Shown piece by piece: positions 35,101 to 48,790 of a DNA stretch of 64,000 bases (position 1 is the stretch's first letter; the number at the start of each line of letters is the position of its first letter). The stretch is taken from positions 8,707,897-8,771,896 of the forward strand of contig NC_134652.1 of the NCBI RefSeq assembly GCF_030463565.1, given 5' to 3'. The notes under the pieces are model-generated. The model was given only the letters and a program-made list of their open reading frames with translations. It was not told where the DNA came from and ran no database searches. The position numbers were made by a program, and so were the translations under genes. This DNA is from Pelecanus crispus. Taxonomy: Eukaryota; Chordata; Aves; Pelecaniformes; Pelecanidae.

Positions 35101-37855
35101 TTGATGAATGCTAGGTTTAGTCTCGGGTATCAGGAGTTTACTACATGATTTCTGTGTGTGTGCATTTTGAAGTAACTTAGGAGCTCTAAGGCATTATTGA
35201 AGCCTACCTTGTTCAGGGACCCTGACATGATGCATTATAGGGATTTTTGTCAGTAAATTGTCAATACCATACTCTGAAATATTAGTACGCTTACAAATAT
35301 ATAGTCGGAATGTTATCAGTCTTTGTGAAATTCATAATAAATTAATTTCATTTATAAAAATATTTTCTATGACATGAAAATAAAAATGTGTCCTCATACA
35401 TCAGTTACTGCATATGAGGTATTGATGTAATTTCAAAGATGATGTGGCCACATGGCCATCCATAACACATTTGCAATTTATACAAACCAGCAATCAAACT
35501 CAGGGATGAACAGAAAGTTAGAAAAGTGGAAACATGTTCTCAAGTTTTCTAGTTCTGAGGCTGGGTAATTACTGCTAAAGAAAAACTTCTTTGGAATTTA
35601 TTCTTCATCATCATCTCTTTATTTTATGGTCAGAATGATTTTCTTGATGTTCTAGTTTGAACCTGCAGTTCAAACAGCAGACAGAAAAAGTAATGGATTA
35701 GTTAGAAGGGGATTACACTTTTGCACTTTTCTGACCTGTTTGTTGAAATGAGCTACCTTTCTGAAAAGAGTGATCTGATATCTTTTTAAAGGTTCTGAGC
35801 ACTAAGCCACCTTTTTGTTTTTGTACATCTTTCCATTTATTACTCTCACTATAAAGAATTTTGCAGAAGATTTTTTTGAACCTAAATTTTTTCAGCTTCA
35901 CCCTTCAGGCTTTGCGTCTTCTTTCCTTTTATATTGGATTCGAACCCCCCTAAATTTGCTCAACTATTTGAGAAGCAGTACTTGCAGTTCCAAATACAGA
36001 AACTCTGGAGTGGTTGGAAGCAATCTGTAGGTTATCTGTTACTGGGTAGCAGATCAAGGGCTTACATGACTGAGAAGCGAAACCTGACTAGTGCAGATGG
36101 ACTGGTGATCTGTGGCATACATGAAAAATAAGTTTGAAATCCAAGTTACTTACAAGTATATAATAGCTGAAGTGAACATTGCAATGAGTGAAGAATAGTG
36201 TTAACTGAGTTCTCAAGTCCTGTAACTTGCTGACAGATTTTAAGAGAAGCCTTTCTGTTTCTTTCCAGGAGAAGTGAAGCTGGTAGCAGAGGGGTTTAAG
36301 GAGTTCAAATAAAAAGGTAATTTTTGCATTACCATTGAGAATTGGGGCTTTCCTGCATCCTGTGATTTTTTTGCTTAAACACATTTTTTAGGACAAACTG
36401 AGTAGGGAAGAATGGCATTTTTTTTTCCCCATGGTGTATCTCCTGATTTTTACAGCCTTAATCACTTGGGGCATGTCTTGAACTTTTAACCTTCTTTCCC
36501 CAGCACTGATGCTGTGAATAATGGACTCTCCTGCTTGACACATAACTAGATTGCAGTTCAAAGTGGATGTCACAAACACTATTGCACCATCTGGAGCAAA
36601 AGCTTGACTATCGTTTTGGGATAAGCCCATAAGATTCTATGAATTTATAACTGACTTCCTTTTTTTCCATTGCACTAATTTAGGTTTCTTTAACTCAAAA
36701 ATATGTGGGTGCCTCCTGTTGCTGGTATTTTTTGCACAAACCCCCAAAATTTTCAGATCTTGTATGAAAGTCATATTACATTTATAACCACTTTGATCCT
36801 ACTTTTTGCTATAAATAATATTTAAATAGTTCCTCTGAGGCTAGGGAAATGCTGCGTGAATTGTGGAGATAAAATTCTCTATTTTCCCTTACTTCCATTG
36901 TTATCTTTAATAGTTTTCTTCAGTTCAACACTCAGTTTAAAAAAAAAAAAGGAAAAGGAAATACTGGTCCTACATATTCTTAAAAAAAATATGCACGTTT
37001 TTGAAGCTGGATGTGATTGTAAACTGAAAGCTTTTCAGAGTATGACTTCTGGAGAATACATAATATTCACAGTTCCATATAAGACACTCAGCCATACATT
37101 TGAATAATATCCAGCTGATGCAATGAAATATACCTTATTTTGAAGGAAAAGAATCTGTTGACTGGCCTTACTGTTTGGGGGTGTATTCATCCACAAAATA
37201 CTGTTTTTATAAATTTTGTGTACTGACAGACATTTATTAAGAGCTAGTTGTGTGGCTTGTCTCAAACAGCAGATTTTGAGTGAGCTTGAACACCTTTGAC
37301 TTCCACTGAAAGTTGATGAGACTTGTAAATCCATAGCATTTCTTACAGAATAGCTTGAAATCAAAAAGGCCTGCGAACATGAGGTCAGTCTGGTGGGTTT
37401 GAAGCATTTGGAAAAGATGTGACTATTGGAGAAATAGTCGGGCATTGTGCATTTGCACAGAGGGTATTAGTTCAGATTTCAAATATCCCTATTTTCTAAA
37501 ATTAAGCATTGGCTGATGCAGACATAGAGATAGTGACTGTTTCTAATACAAAACCTCCCTTTCTTTTCTTCTTTAAACATTGATAAACACATTTCAAGAA
37601 TTAAATGCATGGGGGCAAATGTAGAAGTACTCTATTTCTGAATGTGACTTGTTTTTGGAAAATATTTTTGGTTCTATGTAATGATTGAGAAATATACCAA
37701 ACAAGCAAGGTAGTTAACATGATGATGTTTAGAAGAAAATGCTGTTAAATATTAACCCGATATTTGAGATTCCTAGAGCACAAGGATACAGCTCTCAAAT
37801 GAGTTTTCACAAAACTTAATCTTTCTTTCTTGAAGATATACTATGATGTAAATTA
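32111..37855. other. Non-coding interval upstream of ENO4
   Basis: 5.7 kb, mostly AT-rich after the CpG island. It holds a homeodomain-site cluster at about 33.45-33.60 kb and short A/T runs. I see no exon of HSPA12A (the gene expected next by mammalian synteny), no RNA gene and no mobile element. Confidence 0.65.
33440..33600. promoter_or_regulatory. Candidate conserved non-coding element
   Basis: It contains TAATTAATTGG (33476-33486), GTTTAGTTAACAG, an ATTGG (inverted CCAAT) at 33544 and TAATTA at 33575, in unique sequence. Only its base pattern suggests conservation. Confidence 0.2.
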
Positions 37856-38302
37856 CAGAATCACAGTTATTTAGGTTGGAAGTGACCTTGAGATCACCTA
37901 CTCCATCTCCCCTGCTCAAGCAGGGTCAGCTCGAGCAGGTTGCCCAGGACCATGTCCAGTCAGGTTTTGAATATCTCCCCAGAGGGAGACTCTGCGACCT
38001 CCCTGGGCAACCTGTTCCAGTGTTTGATCATGCTCACAGCAGGAAACATACTCTTGCATTACACTGAATATACTATCTTTTAATTATGCCCACTGCCTCT
38101 TGTTTTGCCAGTGGGCACTACGGAGAGGACTCTGGCTTCCTCCTCTTCATTCCCTCCCATCAGGTACTTCTACACATTGATGAGAGCCCCCTGAGCCTTC
38201 TCTTCTCTGGGCTGAAGAGTTCCAGCTGTCTCAGCTTCTCCTATTATGAAAGACACTCCAGTCCCTTAACCATCTTTGTGCCCTGCTCAGGACTCACTCC
38301 AG
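37856..38302 (-). mobile_element. CR1 non-LTR retrotransposon, 3' fragment
   Basis: About 450 bp in reverse orientation. It starts at the 3' terminus (ACAGAATCACAGTTATTTAG, GGTTGGAAGTGACC) and runs through blocks such as GACCTCCCTGGGCAACCTGT and CCTTCTCTTCTCTGGGCTGA to TGTGCCCTGCTCAGGACTC. It is diverged and has several small indels, so it is an old, 5'-truncated copy. Confidence 0.93.
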
Positions 38303-41300
38303 TAAGTCGGTATCTTTCTCGCATTAATTGCACTGCTGGAAATTCCATAGCCATGTTTGGTTATGGTGTATTTGATTATGTTAGCGTAAGGAAGATTATG
38401 GTTTGATGAAGTATAACTGGAACTGTGTTTAGGAATAGAACTCAGTGTCATAGACTCGAAATTTCTGTCAGGACTTGTATGTTTATTAAAAAACATGCAT
38501 GTTATCCACTGAAAGTATTGCCTACTTGCTGTTTATTGCACTGATAGAAATGTAGCTTTAACTGTGATACAGGAAGGACTGCTGCTTTTTAGTCTTCATT
38601 TCTTATAAATAGCTACTGGAAGCAACAGGAGGGGAGGAACTGATAGAATTTTTTGTCAGAAAACCCTCTAGAGCTGGAGGAAAATAGTGTATTTGCAATT
38701 GTACATTTTGTGAAACATACCTGAAACAGTGGGAAGGATGGTATGTAAAACTCATCAGGCTTCAACCAGAAAGCAGTCAGTATACCTAATGTGTCCAAAC
38801 ATCCATCATAAAAATCACCGCTTTCCTCAGCAAGGAAAGAGGATATATTTATTGTCAACTGCTGATGTCTAGTAATCAAGCCAAGAGTAGTGCAAAACCT
38901 TTACATTTTTTGACTGTACCAGTTTATTAATACTCAGTTACTGGCTCCATTCATAGGGAGGGAAGCAGTCAATCACACACAACGTAAAACATTCTGGCAG
39001 TGCAAGCTGTGTATAAGTAAATAATACAACAAAATTATTTTGAGAAGTGCTTACTATCGCTCTACTTTAAAGTTAAATGGTATCCTAGCACTTACAAGCT
39101 TAAATTCACAAAGGACTATGGGATCATCTGCTCTTGACCTCCTCTGTACACCAAGCACTGCATTGTTTTTTGAATATGATCTACAAGTTGAAAGGTTTTT
39201 AGGCTTTAATTTGAGATGAATTGCTGCCTGCTTGCAGCAAAATATCTTAATAAACAGCATAGCTCTTAATTAGCAATTTTGTGTTTTAATTCTACCCATA
39301 TTCTGTGAGCATTGACTGTAACAAGCAAGAAGAGAGCATAGGAACATCTTAAATTCCCTGGCTACTTGTCAGAAGATAGTAGAGCTTTTCTTTTGTGTTT
39401 CCTACTTACAAATGGTCATTTTTTCAGGACTACCATGAAGTGTTTGTGAAGCTACTGCACTAGTCTGCCCTGTAATGGGAGTTCATTCAAAGGCCATGTT
39501 GTTTCAGGACAAGCATTAGTAGCAATTACCACTTCCAGCTTTTCTCTAGAAGTGTGAGTTTTTGTCAAGGGCTCCAGAGTCAGACGGCTAGCTTAAGCTT
39601 CAGACACAAAGAGAGATCAGTTATTCTCAGTTTCCTGTGTCACAGTTCTTGATGTTGACGTTTTAGATAGAATTTCCACTATTTTTGACAAACAGTTTGT
39701 GGGACTGTGTATTTGAAAAAATGGAGCATATTGCAATTATTGAGTTTTCAAACTATACTTGTGAAAAGAGTAAGCGGAAATGGTATTTCACACATCTGCT
39801 GAATCCTTTTACTTCACTGCTGTAAAACTTTATATCATGCAGCAAAAGCTTTAAAGTAATTCTGAGTAAGTTACATAATGGACTTTAGAAATCACTGCTT
39901 ACTTTAATTGGATGCCTATACTGTAATTCATTCAGCTTATCAGGGAACAAACCCTGCTGCATGTAGCTCTGTATAACAAAACGTAACCATGAATTTAGTT
40001 CTAATATAGTAGTTCAGTTTCTGAAATATTCAGTGTATAAACAACCTGTGTATCTGTTTCTCTACTTCATGTAATTAAACCAGTGTAAGTCTGGTTCAGT
40101 TATATTGCAAGGTTGGAGCCTGGATCTCTCCAGATATTTTATTAGTCACACTGATTTGGGTGCTTGTAATCTTGTGATACTCCATAAAACAGCCATCATG
40201 TAGTTGCCTGTGTTGGAGTTCTTTACCAAAGAATAAGGAATTTCCCTATGGTGGTTCCTCAGCAACTCAGCATATGAATAGCTTGTAGTGATCCAGTTCT
40301 CCATTCTTCTCTCAAAACTCTAAGAAGCTTCCAAAAACTATTTATTCATGATAGAATTTATGGTAAACAGATTTGATGGTTATGACTTTGTGATGGTGTA
40401 CTATTAGTGACAGTGCATATGTAATATAGAAAAAAAGTGATTTGGAAAATGATAAAGGATGAGGTTTTGTGCAGTTTTTCTGATTTTGCTCTGAGTAAAT
40501 TTTTACAAGTGTGGGCTTTTTCTTATTTTTACTGTCAGTCAAATAAATGGAGATCTTGATTTCATACAAAATCTCTAGAGCCTACACACTTTAGTGATAA
40601 AAAGCATGATGTCTTTGGGTGCACTCTTGAATTGCTCATCAGTGCGTAACATCACGTGTTTGTTAGAAGTGACAGCATGTGTTTCAGATGAAGAACTGAA
40701 TTAAATACTGGCCGGACTATTTCTGTTATTTTAATTGTATTTAGATTCAGAGTGTGATATTTAGATGGCCTTTTCTTGGTATAGCATTTTTCTACCAGCT
40801 GTCACTTCATAAAGCTACAGAGCACAAAACATGGCCTTGTTTGAATATTTGGCAAGTCACTGTTGCTAGCAAGTGACTAAATCAGAAGGGCATTAAACTC
40901 GCAGCACTATTCACTAACTCCACTGACTTTTTCAAGCCATTCCAGGCTTTCCCTCAGCATCTTCTGTATACAGACAATAGTCTAAAATTAAAAATTAATT
41001 GCTTTAGTTTGGTTTCTAAGAAATGGAATAGGAAGTGGCAAAAATGCAAAAGAGGTGATTATATAATATTGTCCTTCAAAGCTGAAGTAAATTACATACA
41101 AATCCAAAGTAAATGAAAGAAATACGTCCTCACGTAAATTGGTGTGTCTATCTTGTTTAGCTTCTTAAAACATGGAAATATAAAATATGCTGAAAATGGT
41201 GCTTATAAAGCAAGATCGTCCAGGAGAGCTGGCCACTGCAAACTTGCTATATATACACAGATACATTCATATACAGGAGCTGCTTCTTTTTTGCCTCCTT

Positions 41301-44300
41301 GTTCTTGAACTTAGCACTAAGAGCTTTCAATTGCTCTGACATTTTCAGCCAAGGAAGTAATAGTTGGCTGAGCAGTATTCTACAGGCAATTATCTTATCT
41401 GATCGTTGGAGCAATCCCCACTAGAAAGGAACCAATACGATCAAGTTAAACCATTACAGAAAGGCAAGAGAAACAGAGGGAGGAACAAATAGAGGAAAAA
41501 GGGGCTCATCTCATTAGCGGGTGCCTGTGCTGCAGGGTTCAGAACAGCAGACAATGAAGTTAGCCGGTAAGACAAAGCTGTGGAGTTGCCTCCTGTAGCT
41601 GTTGACAGGTCTGAATCCTCTCTTCCAGAGCCTATTGTGGCTATAGTGCGGGGCACCTGCAGAAAATGTGCCAAAACCAGGCAGGGAGCACAGCTTTTCA
41701 ATAAGCTGTCACCTCTCTCTCCCTTCACCCACCCCTCGAGTTCCCAGCGGGAGAGGAGAAGCCATGCTGAAGAACTAGACTGGAAAATAGTCATGTGATG
41801 GGAAAAGGGGTCAGATACAGACACCTTACTGTTACCAACTTTCTGAGTCCTGTATGATTCAGCTTTCTGGGCAGTTCCTAAAGAGCATTTATTCTTTTTG
41901 CTAATACTGCTTTTAAGCTAATGACCTCTAAGAAACTGCGTCGTTGGGATAGGCAAGTTACCACATGATTATTGCCAGCAAATACATTTTTTTAATATTT
42001 ATCTCTTCCTATTTCTGCTCTAGAAAGAAACATACGGATTTTGTTTTCGTTAATTCACTGGTAAACAATGATTTGAATACTGCCAAAATTAGCTGTTCAC
42101 TTGCTCTTGCAGGTGAGTCAAAAGATCAAGCCAGGCTTCCTACATGGATTTCTAGACTTGGTATTGTGCTTTAAAAGTCTATATTTAGAAGTCCGTGTTG
42201 TTTTAATGTTTCTAGAGTTTCCTTGAAGGCTACACATAGTTGTTTAAAAAGAGAATGAAAGCACTTGTGTATACACCCACACACAGAGTGAGAACTTACA
42301 TGATACAATCTATAGATCCCAAAGCATTTACAAAGGAGAGGGTTTTACCCATGCTGTGAACAGACAGTCCTTGTGTGTGTGAGCATATTCATGTGTACCA
42401 TGTGCGTGCGTAACATTATTTTCATTTTCTCTGTGTGTACAAATCTTGTTATTGTGTATGCGTATTATTATTAGTGCAGAGGTCCTGGAGTCCCAATCAG
42501 ACCTTTGTATACTAGGCATAGCACAAACATAAGACAGAAGTTTCTTGAAAAGAAACTGCACAGTTTAACAACGGTTGCATCTGCACTGTGGGGTGGAGGT
42601 ATGTCCTGGTGTAGCCTTGTTCTGGCTTTTTGGATACAAACTTTGCCACATCTCAGAATGGGAGATTTCTAAGGCATCTGATGTAGTCTGAAGGTGTGGT
42701 CTTCTGGTTTTCCCTGTCAGGTGATGGACAGAAGTGCAGTGCTTCTCCTTTTGTGCTGAGGTCAGGGTTGAGGGGGAAGTTTGGCTTATTTAACAAACTG
42801 AACAAACAGGGATAAGGTGCATAGCCAAGTTTCTTTTTTGCCTCCTGATATAGCATTTACAATGGCTTGGAAACAGTCAGGGACCAGAACCTCTGGGTAT
42901 GCCAATGTGTGAGAAAATGACAATACTGTTATTCCAGTTTCTAATACGTGGATCTGAGAAAGAGGATAACATTCCATTGGCTGCAGAGCAAGTCTGGTGA
43001 GTTATGTTTTGAACCACTATCTTCATTCAGCACCTTCATCCCAAGTACCTTATGTGGAAGATCTATTTTAATCTCTTACTACTTTTGTACTTTATTTTAG
43101 AAGGCATAAGTGATAGTCCGTGCAGCTACAATGTAATGGAATGATTTCCTAACAAATGAAAAAATCTTTTATTTCGTGGTCAGAGTGTTGCTGGTAACAT
43201 ATGGCTGTTATAGATTGGGGGAGCAAATTCCAAACCCTGTGGTAATATAGTCTTTACCTGGCCTAAGGAAACAGCCCCAGTGCTATGTTTTGTAGCTTCC
43301 ATTGGTAGAAGAAGGAGCTTATGGGTTCAAAGGAAATAAAAGGAGCATGGATTGGGGCGTGTTCATGGGAAGTAGACATAAAATATCTGAGGACTGTGAG
43401 GACACCCTTCCAAGTCATGTCCAGTTCTTTATTAAAAAGTATGTTTGTAATTATTTCATTTTCTTGTGTCTCATCACCAAAATACTGTGCCCGGATTTTG
43501 GTCAAGTATTGATAAATTATGGAAACTCTTCAGTTAAAGAACCTGCAGAAAAAATTGAGTACTAATAAAGTGTCTCAAGGCTGTGTACTCTTCTATATGG
43601 ATAACTAACTTTTCACACATAAATTGCTGCCAGTGGAGACTTAATTAATGTAGGTTGTTAATATGCCTGAGTGGTATTTTTTGATAATCTTCTATCAAAG
43701 GTAATGTGCAATGATTAAAGAAATTATAAGGAAAGAGAAGGACAGAATATTCTTAGACGTTCATCTTTTTACATTGCTGTAACATTCGGTAGCTCCGGCA
43801 AAGGGTTGCAGGCTTACTGGATTAGGTTCCTATTCTTGGATGTAGCAGAAAAGAACAAAAATACAATGAATACACTTAGAACAATCAGATGAATATGTGA
43901 TTGTGTATCTCTGTTCCAGTGGGTTATGCATACTTTCCCTTTCAGATGTCCCCTGAGGCATGTTGCAGGTAAGATTGCATTTAGCTGTTTGTTCACTCAC
44001 CAACACACTCCCCAAAAGGCAAGAGTTTGTGTCTGATTGTTTAAGACCTTGCTTCTGCTTTGAACATGTCTAGTTCCCTTGGAAAAACATTCTCTACATC
44101 CCCATCCCCCTTTAGAGAAAACAAGTGAACTATTCATGCAAAAAAGTGTGTGTGTGGTTGGGAGAGTGGGGGGGTGTGCAATGCCACCGACAGACCCTAT
44201 TGAAATGCATTGGCTGTTCATTTACATTCACACTTTTTTTAATAAAAATGTTAACTAATGATGTTAAATGCTTTGCCAAAGGTCCTGGCGGGTCAGTTGC

Positions 44301-44310
44301 CGAAGTGCCA
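38303..44310. other. Non-coding interval
   Basis: 6.0 kb of unique AT-rich sequence. The longest open frames (for example 41441-41824, - strand) have no recognisable motif or splice context. TG-rich microsatellite-like sequence lies around 42372-42440 and 44146-44180. Confidence 0.65.
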
Positions 44311-44432
44311 TTTCTGCCTAATTAGGGCTCTTGTGGCAGCCCAGGGGCCTCCTGATGCAGTGGGTGACAAGCCGGGAGCTGACAGCTTCAATCGGCTCCA
44401 ACAGGAAGGTTGGGCTGGTCATGTTTTCTAAC

Positions 44433-44735
44433 TCAGCCAGGTGTTAGCTGAATGTAGGGGGGGTCTTGGCCAGACCTGAGCATTCGTTTGATCTTCCTTT
44501 CTTTCACTTGCTCTATTTTGAGCTCTTCCCTTTGCCTGTCCCATCTTGTGTCAAGGTCAAGAATGAGCTTGACTAAATCAGCAATTTCATTTATCTCTGG
44601 GAGATCATTAGCAGTCCTTCTCCCTCCCCTCCCCAAATAAACCTTAGGCACTGGTGCAGAAACAGCACTGGTTCCAGAAACCAAGCACTGGGCAGTCCAG
44701 ATACGAAAAGAAGGAATAAATGCAGATCCTTCCAT
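44433..44735 (-). other. Unidentified coding-like ORF, 100 codons
   Basis: Frame ATG (44735) to TGA. The second half reads like a real soluble helical protein: DLPEINEIADLVKLILDLD, then TRWDRQREELKIEQVKERK and RSGQDPPY. Just past the stop, in another frame, the sequence ENMTSPTFLLEPIEAVSSRL continues to a TAG near 44320, as if a frameshift near the C7 run interrupted one longer frame. I do not recognise the family and see no convincing acceptor upstream. It could be a processed pseudogene, an exon of an unannotated gene, or an open but non-coding conserved element. The call is weak. Confidence 0.3.
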
Positions 44736-47700
44736 AAATAAAATCTTTTCTGCTTCTCTGTTGCAAACCTGTTCCTTATTATTAATGTATATTAAATATC
44801 TCCATCAAAACACCCTGAGTAACCCTCAAAACCATAAAATGCTTCCACAGTCACAAAAAAAGCCTAGAACATGTTTAAAATTTTATTTCATCACTACTGT
44901 AGTAAAAATATTTTCTTAAAAACAACAAGAAAAACAGAATAAAGTTTTCCTTTGACCTCACCTGTTTCTTAGTAGCACACTGACCATATTCATATGTGGC
45001 CACATGCTTTTGATAGTTGGCCAGTTTTAGGTGTCTTGACAGCTGACAACCTTACAATGGGATCTGCAGCGTGTTGGGGAATTGGCTTTTTTAATGGATA
45101 TCTTCACTTGGTTAATCAATAGCACTTTGACTTCAGCTGAGTTATGCTAGTTTATGTTAACTGAGAAAATAGGCCTTAAAACATAAAAACATTGCTGACC
45201 GTTGTATACATAACTCAGGATTTCAAAATGCTTTACCAAGGAATGGCACAAAGCATTAGGCTGATCAAGGTTGAAATAATTTACTAGATTTCTTTAATCT
45301 AAGATGAATCTAGTTGTCAGAGGATGTTCTGGTTTTTGGATCTTACAACTAGATTTCAGACTTCTTCGTTTAAGCTGATGAACTTAATTGTTCCCTATTT
45401 ACATAAAAGTCACTATGTGCAGGAATTGCCTTATCCTCTATGGAATGAAACCACTGCTGAAGTAAAAGGTAGCAGTTGGATAATAACAGAGAACTGGTTA
45501 ATAATACTCAATAATATTAAGGACAGGAAACAATAAAGGAAATTATATCACTTGATAGCTGATAGGGTGTGAATTTTTTTTTTTTTAAACAGGAAGACTA
45601 TAATAGGAAACAGTTGCAAAACAGTTGCATCCTTTCTTATTAATGATGTTAAACACTTTTTTTTTCCCCCCCTTATCTCTGATCCAAAAGACAACTCAAA
45701 AGAAATTCAGCTCTGGAGAAAACAAATACTCTTCTGTTGTATTCAGCAAAATTATAGCTATGAAACAGTAGAAAATTGGAACGGACAGCTGAGAAGCAGT
45801 TATACTTTATGAGAGCAAGAATAATTGGAGTGGAATTCCATTCCAATATTTTACTAAAAATTAATTTTCAGTGAGAACAACTATTACAGCAGCAAGCCAT
45901 TCCAAATAGGAAGACCTAAAAGTGTGTTTCATAGTTTGTTAAGACAATATTCCTATCTTTCAAAAGAGATTACTATCGAAATAGGAAGGTAATGGTGGGA
46001 CATGGTGTTTCTTTCAGGTGAAAATTTAACTAGAAAATATAAAGAATTGCATTAGTCAATATCTTGCCTGATCTACTTTCTGGCTCTATAGTGTACATCT
46101 GATTTTCATTACATTGTCATAAAAAGAACTTGGCATGCAGGATGGTTGCTGGCTAGGTGGCAAGCCCACAGGGTAATTTCCAGAGGGGATGTTTTTTTCT
46201 TTTGATATGATTTTTTTGAAAAAGTAGTTTTTCCTTGTATTATGAATGTAGAGCTTTTTGTTGATACTTGGAGTCAAAGAGCGTGAAGCAGAATGCTTGC
46301 TCTTTCTGCATTACTAATTTCCTGCAGTCTAAAAGAATTCTAGCCTTCTTTTACTAATGTTGACTGTTTTTGGAAAGTTAGTGACAATGACAGTACACAG
46401 ACTTTTTGCCAGATATTTGCAATGGAACGTTATGATTATGCAAATGTGCACTGGTAATACCAAAAATACCAATTACCAGTTTGATAATACCAAACCATAA
46501 TTTTCTGCGTTCTGTCCTCTATCTTCATATGTAGTTTGACTTGGTGTCTACTGTCATAAAGTGTGCAGATCCTCAGCAGGTTTCAGAAATGCACTTATGT
46601 CTGAAAGAGTAGGTAATTGGTTTCTGTTGCATGCTGAAAAACTCTATTTGCTGTTCATGTTATAACATACAAATCAGTTATTGAAAAAATGTACAAATCA
46701 AACATACATTTTTAACATCTTAAAGTGCAGTTCCCGGAAAGGTGAAGCTGCAATGAGAAGTTATTCAAATGATGAAAACAGTTATAAAATGCAGAACACC
46801 GTGAAGGTAATGCTGGGTTTTTTAAAGACAGGTACTGAAATCTGTCTCCCTGTTTTACTGTAGCCACATATTGCAGCACATCAAATAGCCTAAAATGTAC
46901 AATTCATGAATCTTAAGATGGGTATGTGGGGAGGACAAGGCTGCTCGACAAGCATATTTCCTCTGCTCTGTACTGTTCTGGGAATATGCCCAGAAACCCA
47001 TGCTGCAGTAGCTTACTCCAAACTATGTAAGGTTGTGTTAACTTGCAGCATACCTCAATCCAAGCATCCTGCCTTGCAGTTTTATCTTCATGAAGTGGAC
47101 AGAGTGAATTGAACCAAGGACAGAGAATCAGGTTTTGCTCTGAATTTCCTCTCTATTTATAAGATTCAGAAATGTTTCTTCACCAGTTTACTCCTTAAGC
47201 ATAAAATGCTTATAAATATTTCTGTTGCAAAAGTTTAGTTGCTTCCTTTCTTTGTGACTAGCTAGTTCATGTGTGTATTGTTCTGAGAAGTTCTTTCGTT
47301 ATTTCTTATTGATTGTTGTAATTTTTCTAGTTTTGGTTTTTTTTCACGGAGGAAGAATAAACCCCTTTATTGAAGTGTTTTGTATACGAATCTTCAAGAA
47401 AGTTATGGTCGATTTACTCAGTCTGACCAACAACAGGAAGAAAAGACATGCACAGATAGGAAGAATTCTGCTCTTCTGCAGAAATCTGCACTGCTCGGAG
47501 CAATTGCTCTCACTCCCACAAGGTAGATCTGAGTGTTGCTCAGAACTGGGACTTATTTTAGACTATAGCTCTCTGTTAGGAGTAGTCATGACCCTGGAGA
47601 TACAGTGTGTTAGCACTCCTTCCTGCTCTCACTGACTTGCGCGTTAGAGGAAGGTAGTGCCAGTTACCTTCTTAATAGAGCCTTTTTAATTCTTTTGCAG

Positions 47701-48559
47701 TTTACGGCAGGAGCAAACTGTAAGGCCTGATCAATGACCAATGAATCCAGTGAAGATTCACCCACTGACCTGCAGTTATCAATGATTCAAGGCTTTAATG
47801 ATTCTGTATTTTTCCACTCTTTTCATATTTTCCATCTTTTATTTCTATCTTCATATCAGATCAGTAGAATCCATCTGTTAAAGCTACATACAGTGATGTG
47901 AGGTCTGAAAAGGTCAGGAGCAAAACAGATTTCTTTCCTCCAGATGGAAGCTTTAAAACAACAGGGAATAATTACATATAAATGGAAGAATGCTCAGGTA
48001 ACTGATCGGATTTTATCTGCCTGATCCTTGCATGATGCGAATAGAAGATCGACCTGTCCCTGAACTCTCTTGGCAGCTTCATGGAATGACTTAAACGAGA
48101 TCAGCTAAAACGATTATACTAGATGGGTTTTAGTGATTAGTCAAACCAATTTATCAGCTTGTTTCTCATTGGTACTTTCATTCCACCACGATACACAGGC
48201 TGACTTTACAGACTGGCTGCATCTTGTTGACAAAACAGTTTAAAATTTTGGAGGCACAGCTTTTGAGTTTAATTTATAAGTTGCTTCATAAAATACCTAT
48301 GCATGTGACATGCATGTTGTGGTATATCAGCAGCAGGCAGTCATTGAGTTAAGCTGCTGGAATTCTTCTTGGCTTCTTAAGAATAATTTTTTGGCAATGT
48401 TATGTTAAGATGTTAGAACGCTAACACTGAAACAGACTGAAGCCTTCCAAGCTCAAAAAACCATCCATTGTAGTAAAGACAGAGTTAAACAGAGAAAATC
48501 TGTAATAAAATCAGTCTATATATTCCCACCCTGATCTTGAGTATCTGGAGAGATGAGAA

Positions 48560-48790
48560 TGAAAAACCCAGAGTGCTTTATTATGTTCATCTAAACTTTA
48601 GGGGGTCTGTTGAGGAAAGAGGATATTCCAGCTGAACATAATAGAGCAAATTCCAGAATGATTAGAGACTGTGATGTCTAATTAATTAGCTTTTGTGGTA
48701 GTTAATTAAGTGGTCAAGAGTAGTATGTGAGGCAATAAAGTCTGCTTCTAGCATTTAGCAGAGCCAAAGGTTATTTATAGGGTATCGATA
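48560..48790. promoter_or_regulatory. Candidate conserved non-coding element / enhancer
   Basis: Two homeodomain core arrays, TAATTAATTAGC (48679-48690) and GTTAATTAAG (48701-48710), lie 10 bp apart beside TGTGGT (a RUNX-like core) and GGCAATAAAG (a HOX/caudal-like core). The dense site packing in unique sequence suggests a developmental enhancer; this is inference. Confidence 0.25.

Noticed and set aside
41441-41824. 127-codon minus-strand ORF; the + strand looked briefly like a retroviral zinc knuckle (GH...C)
   Set aside because: Cys and His spacing does not fit C-x2-C-x4-H-x4-C, and there are no neighbouring gag or pol blocks or LTRs.
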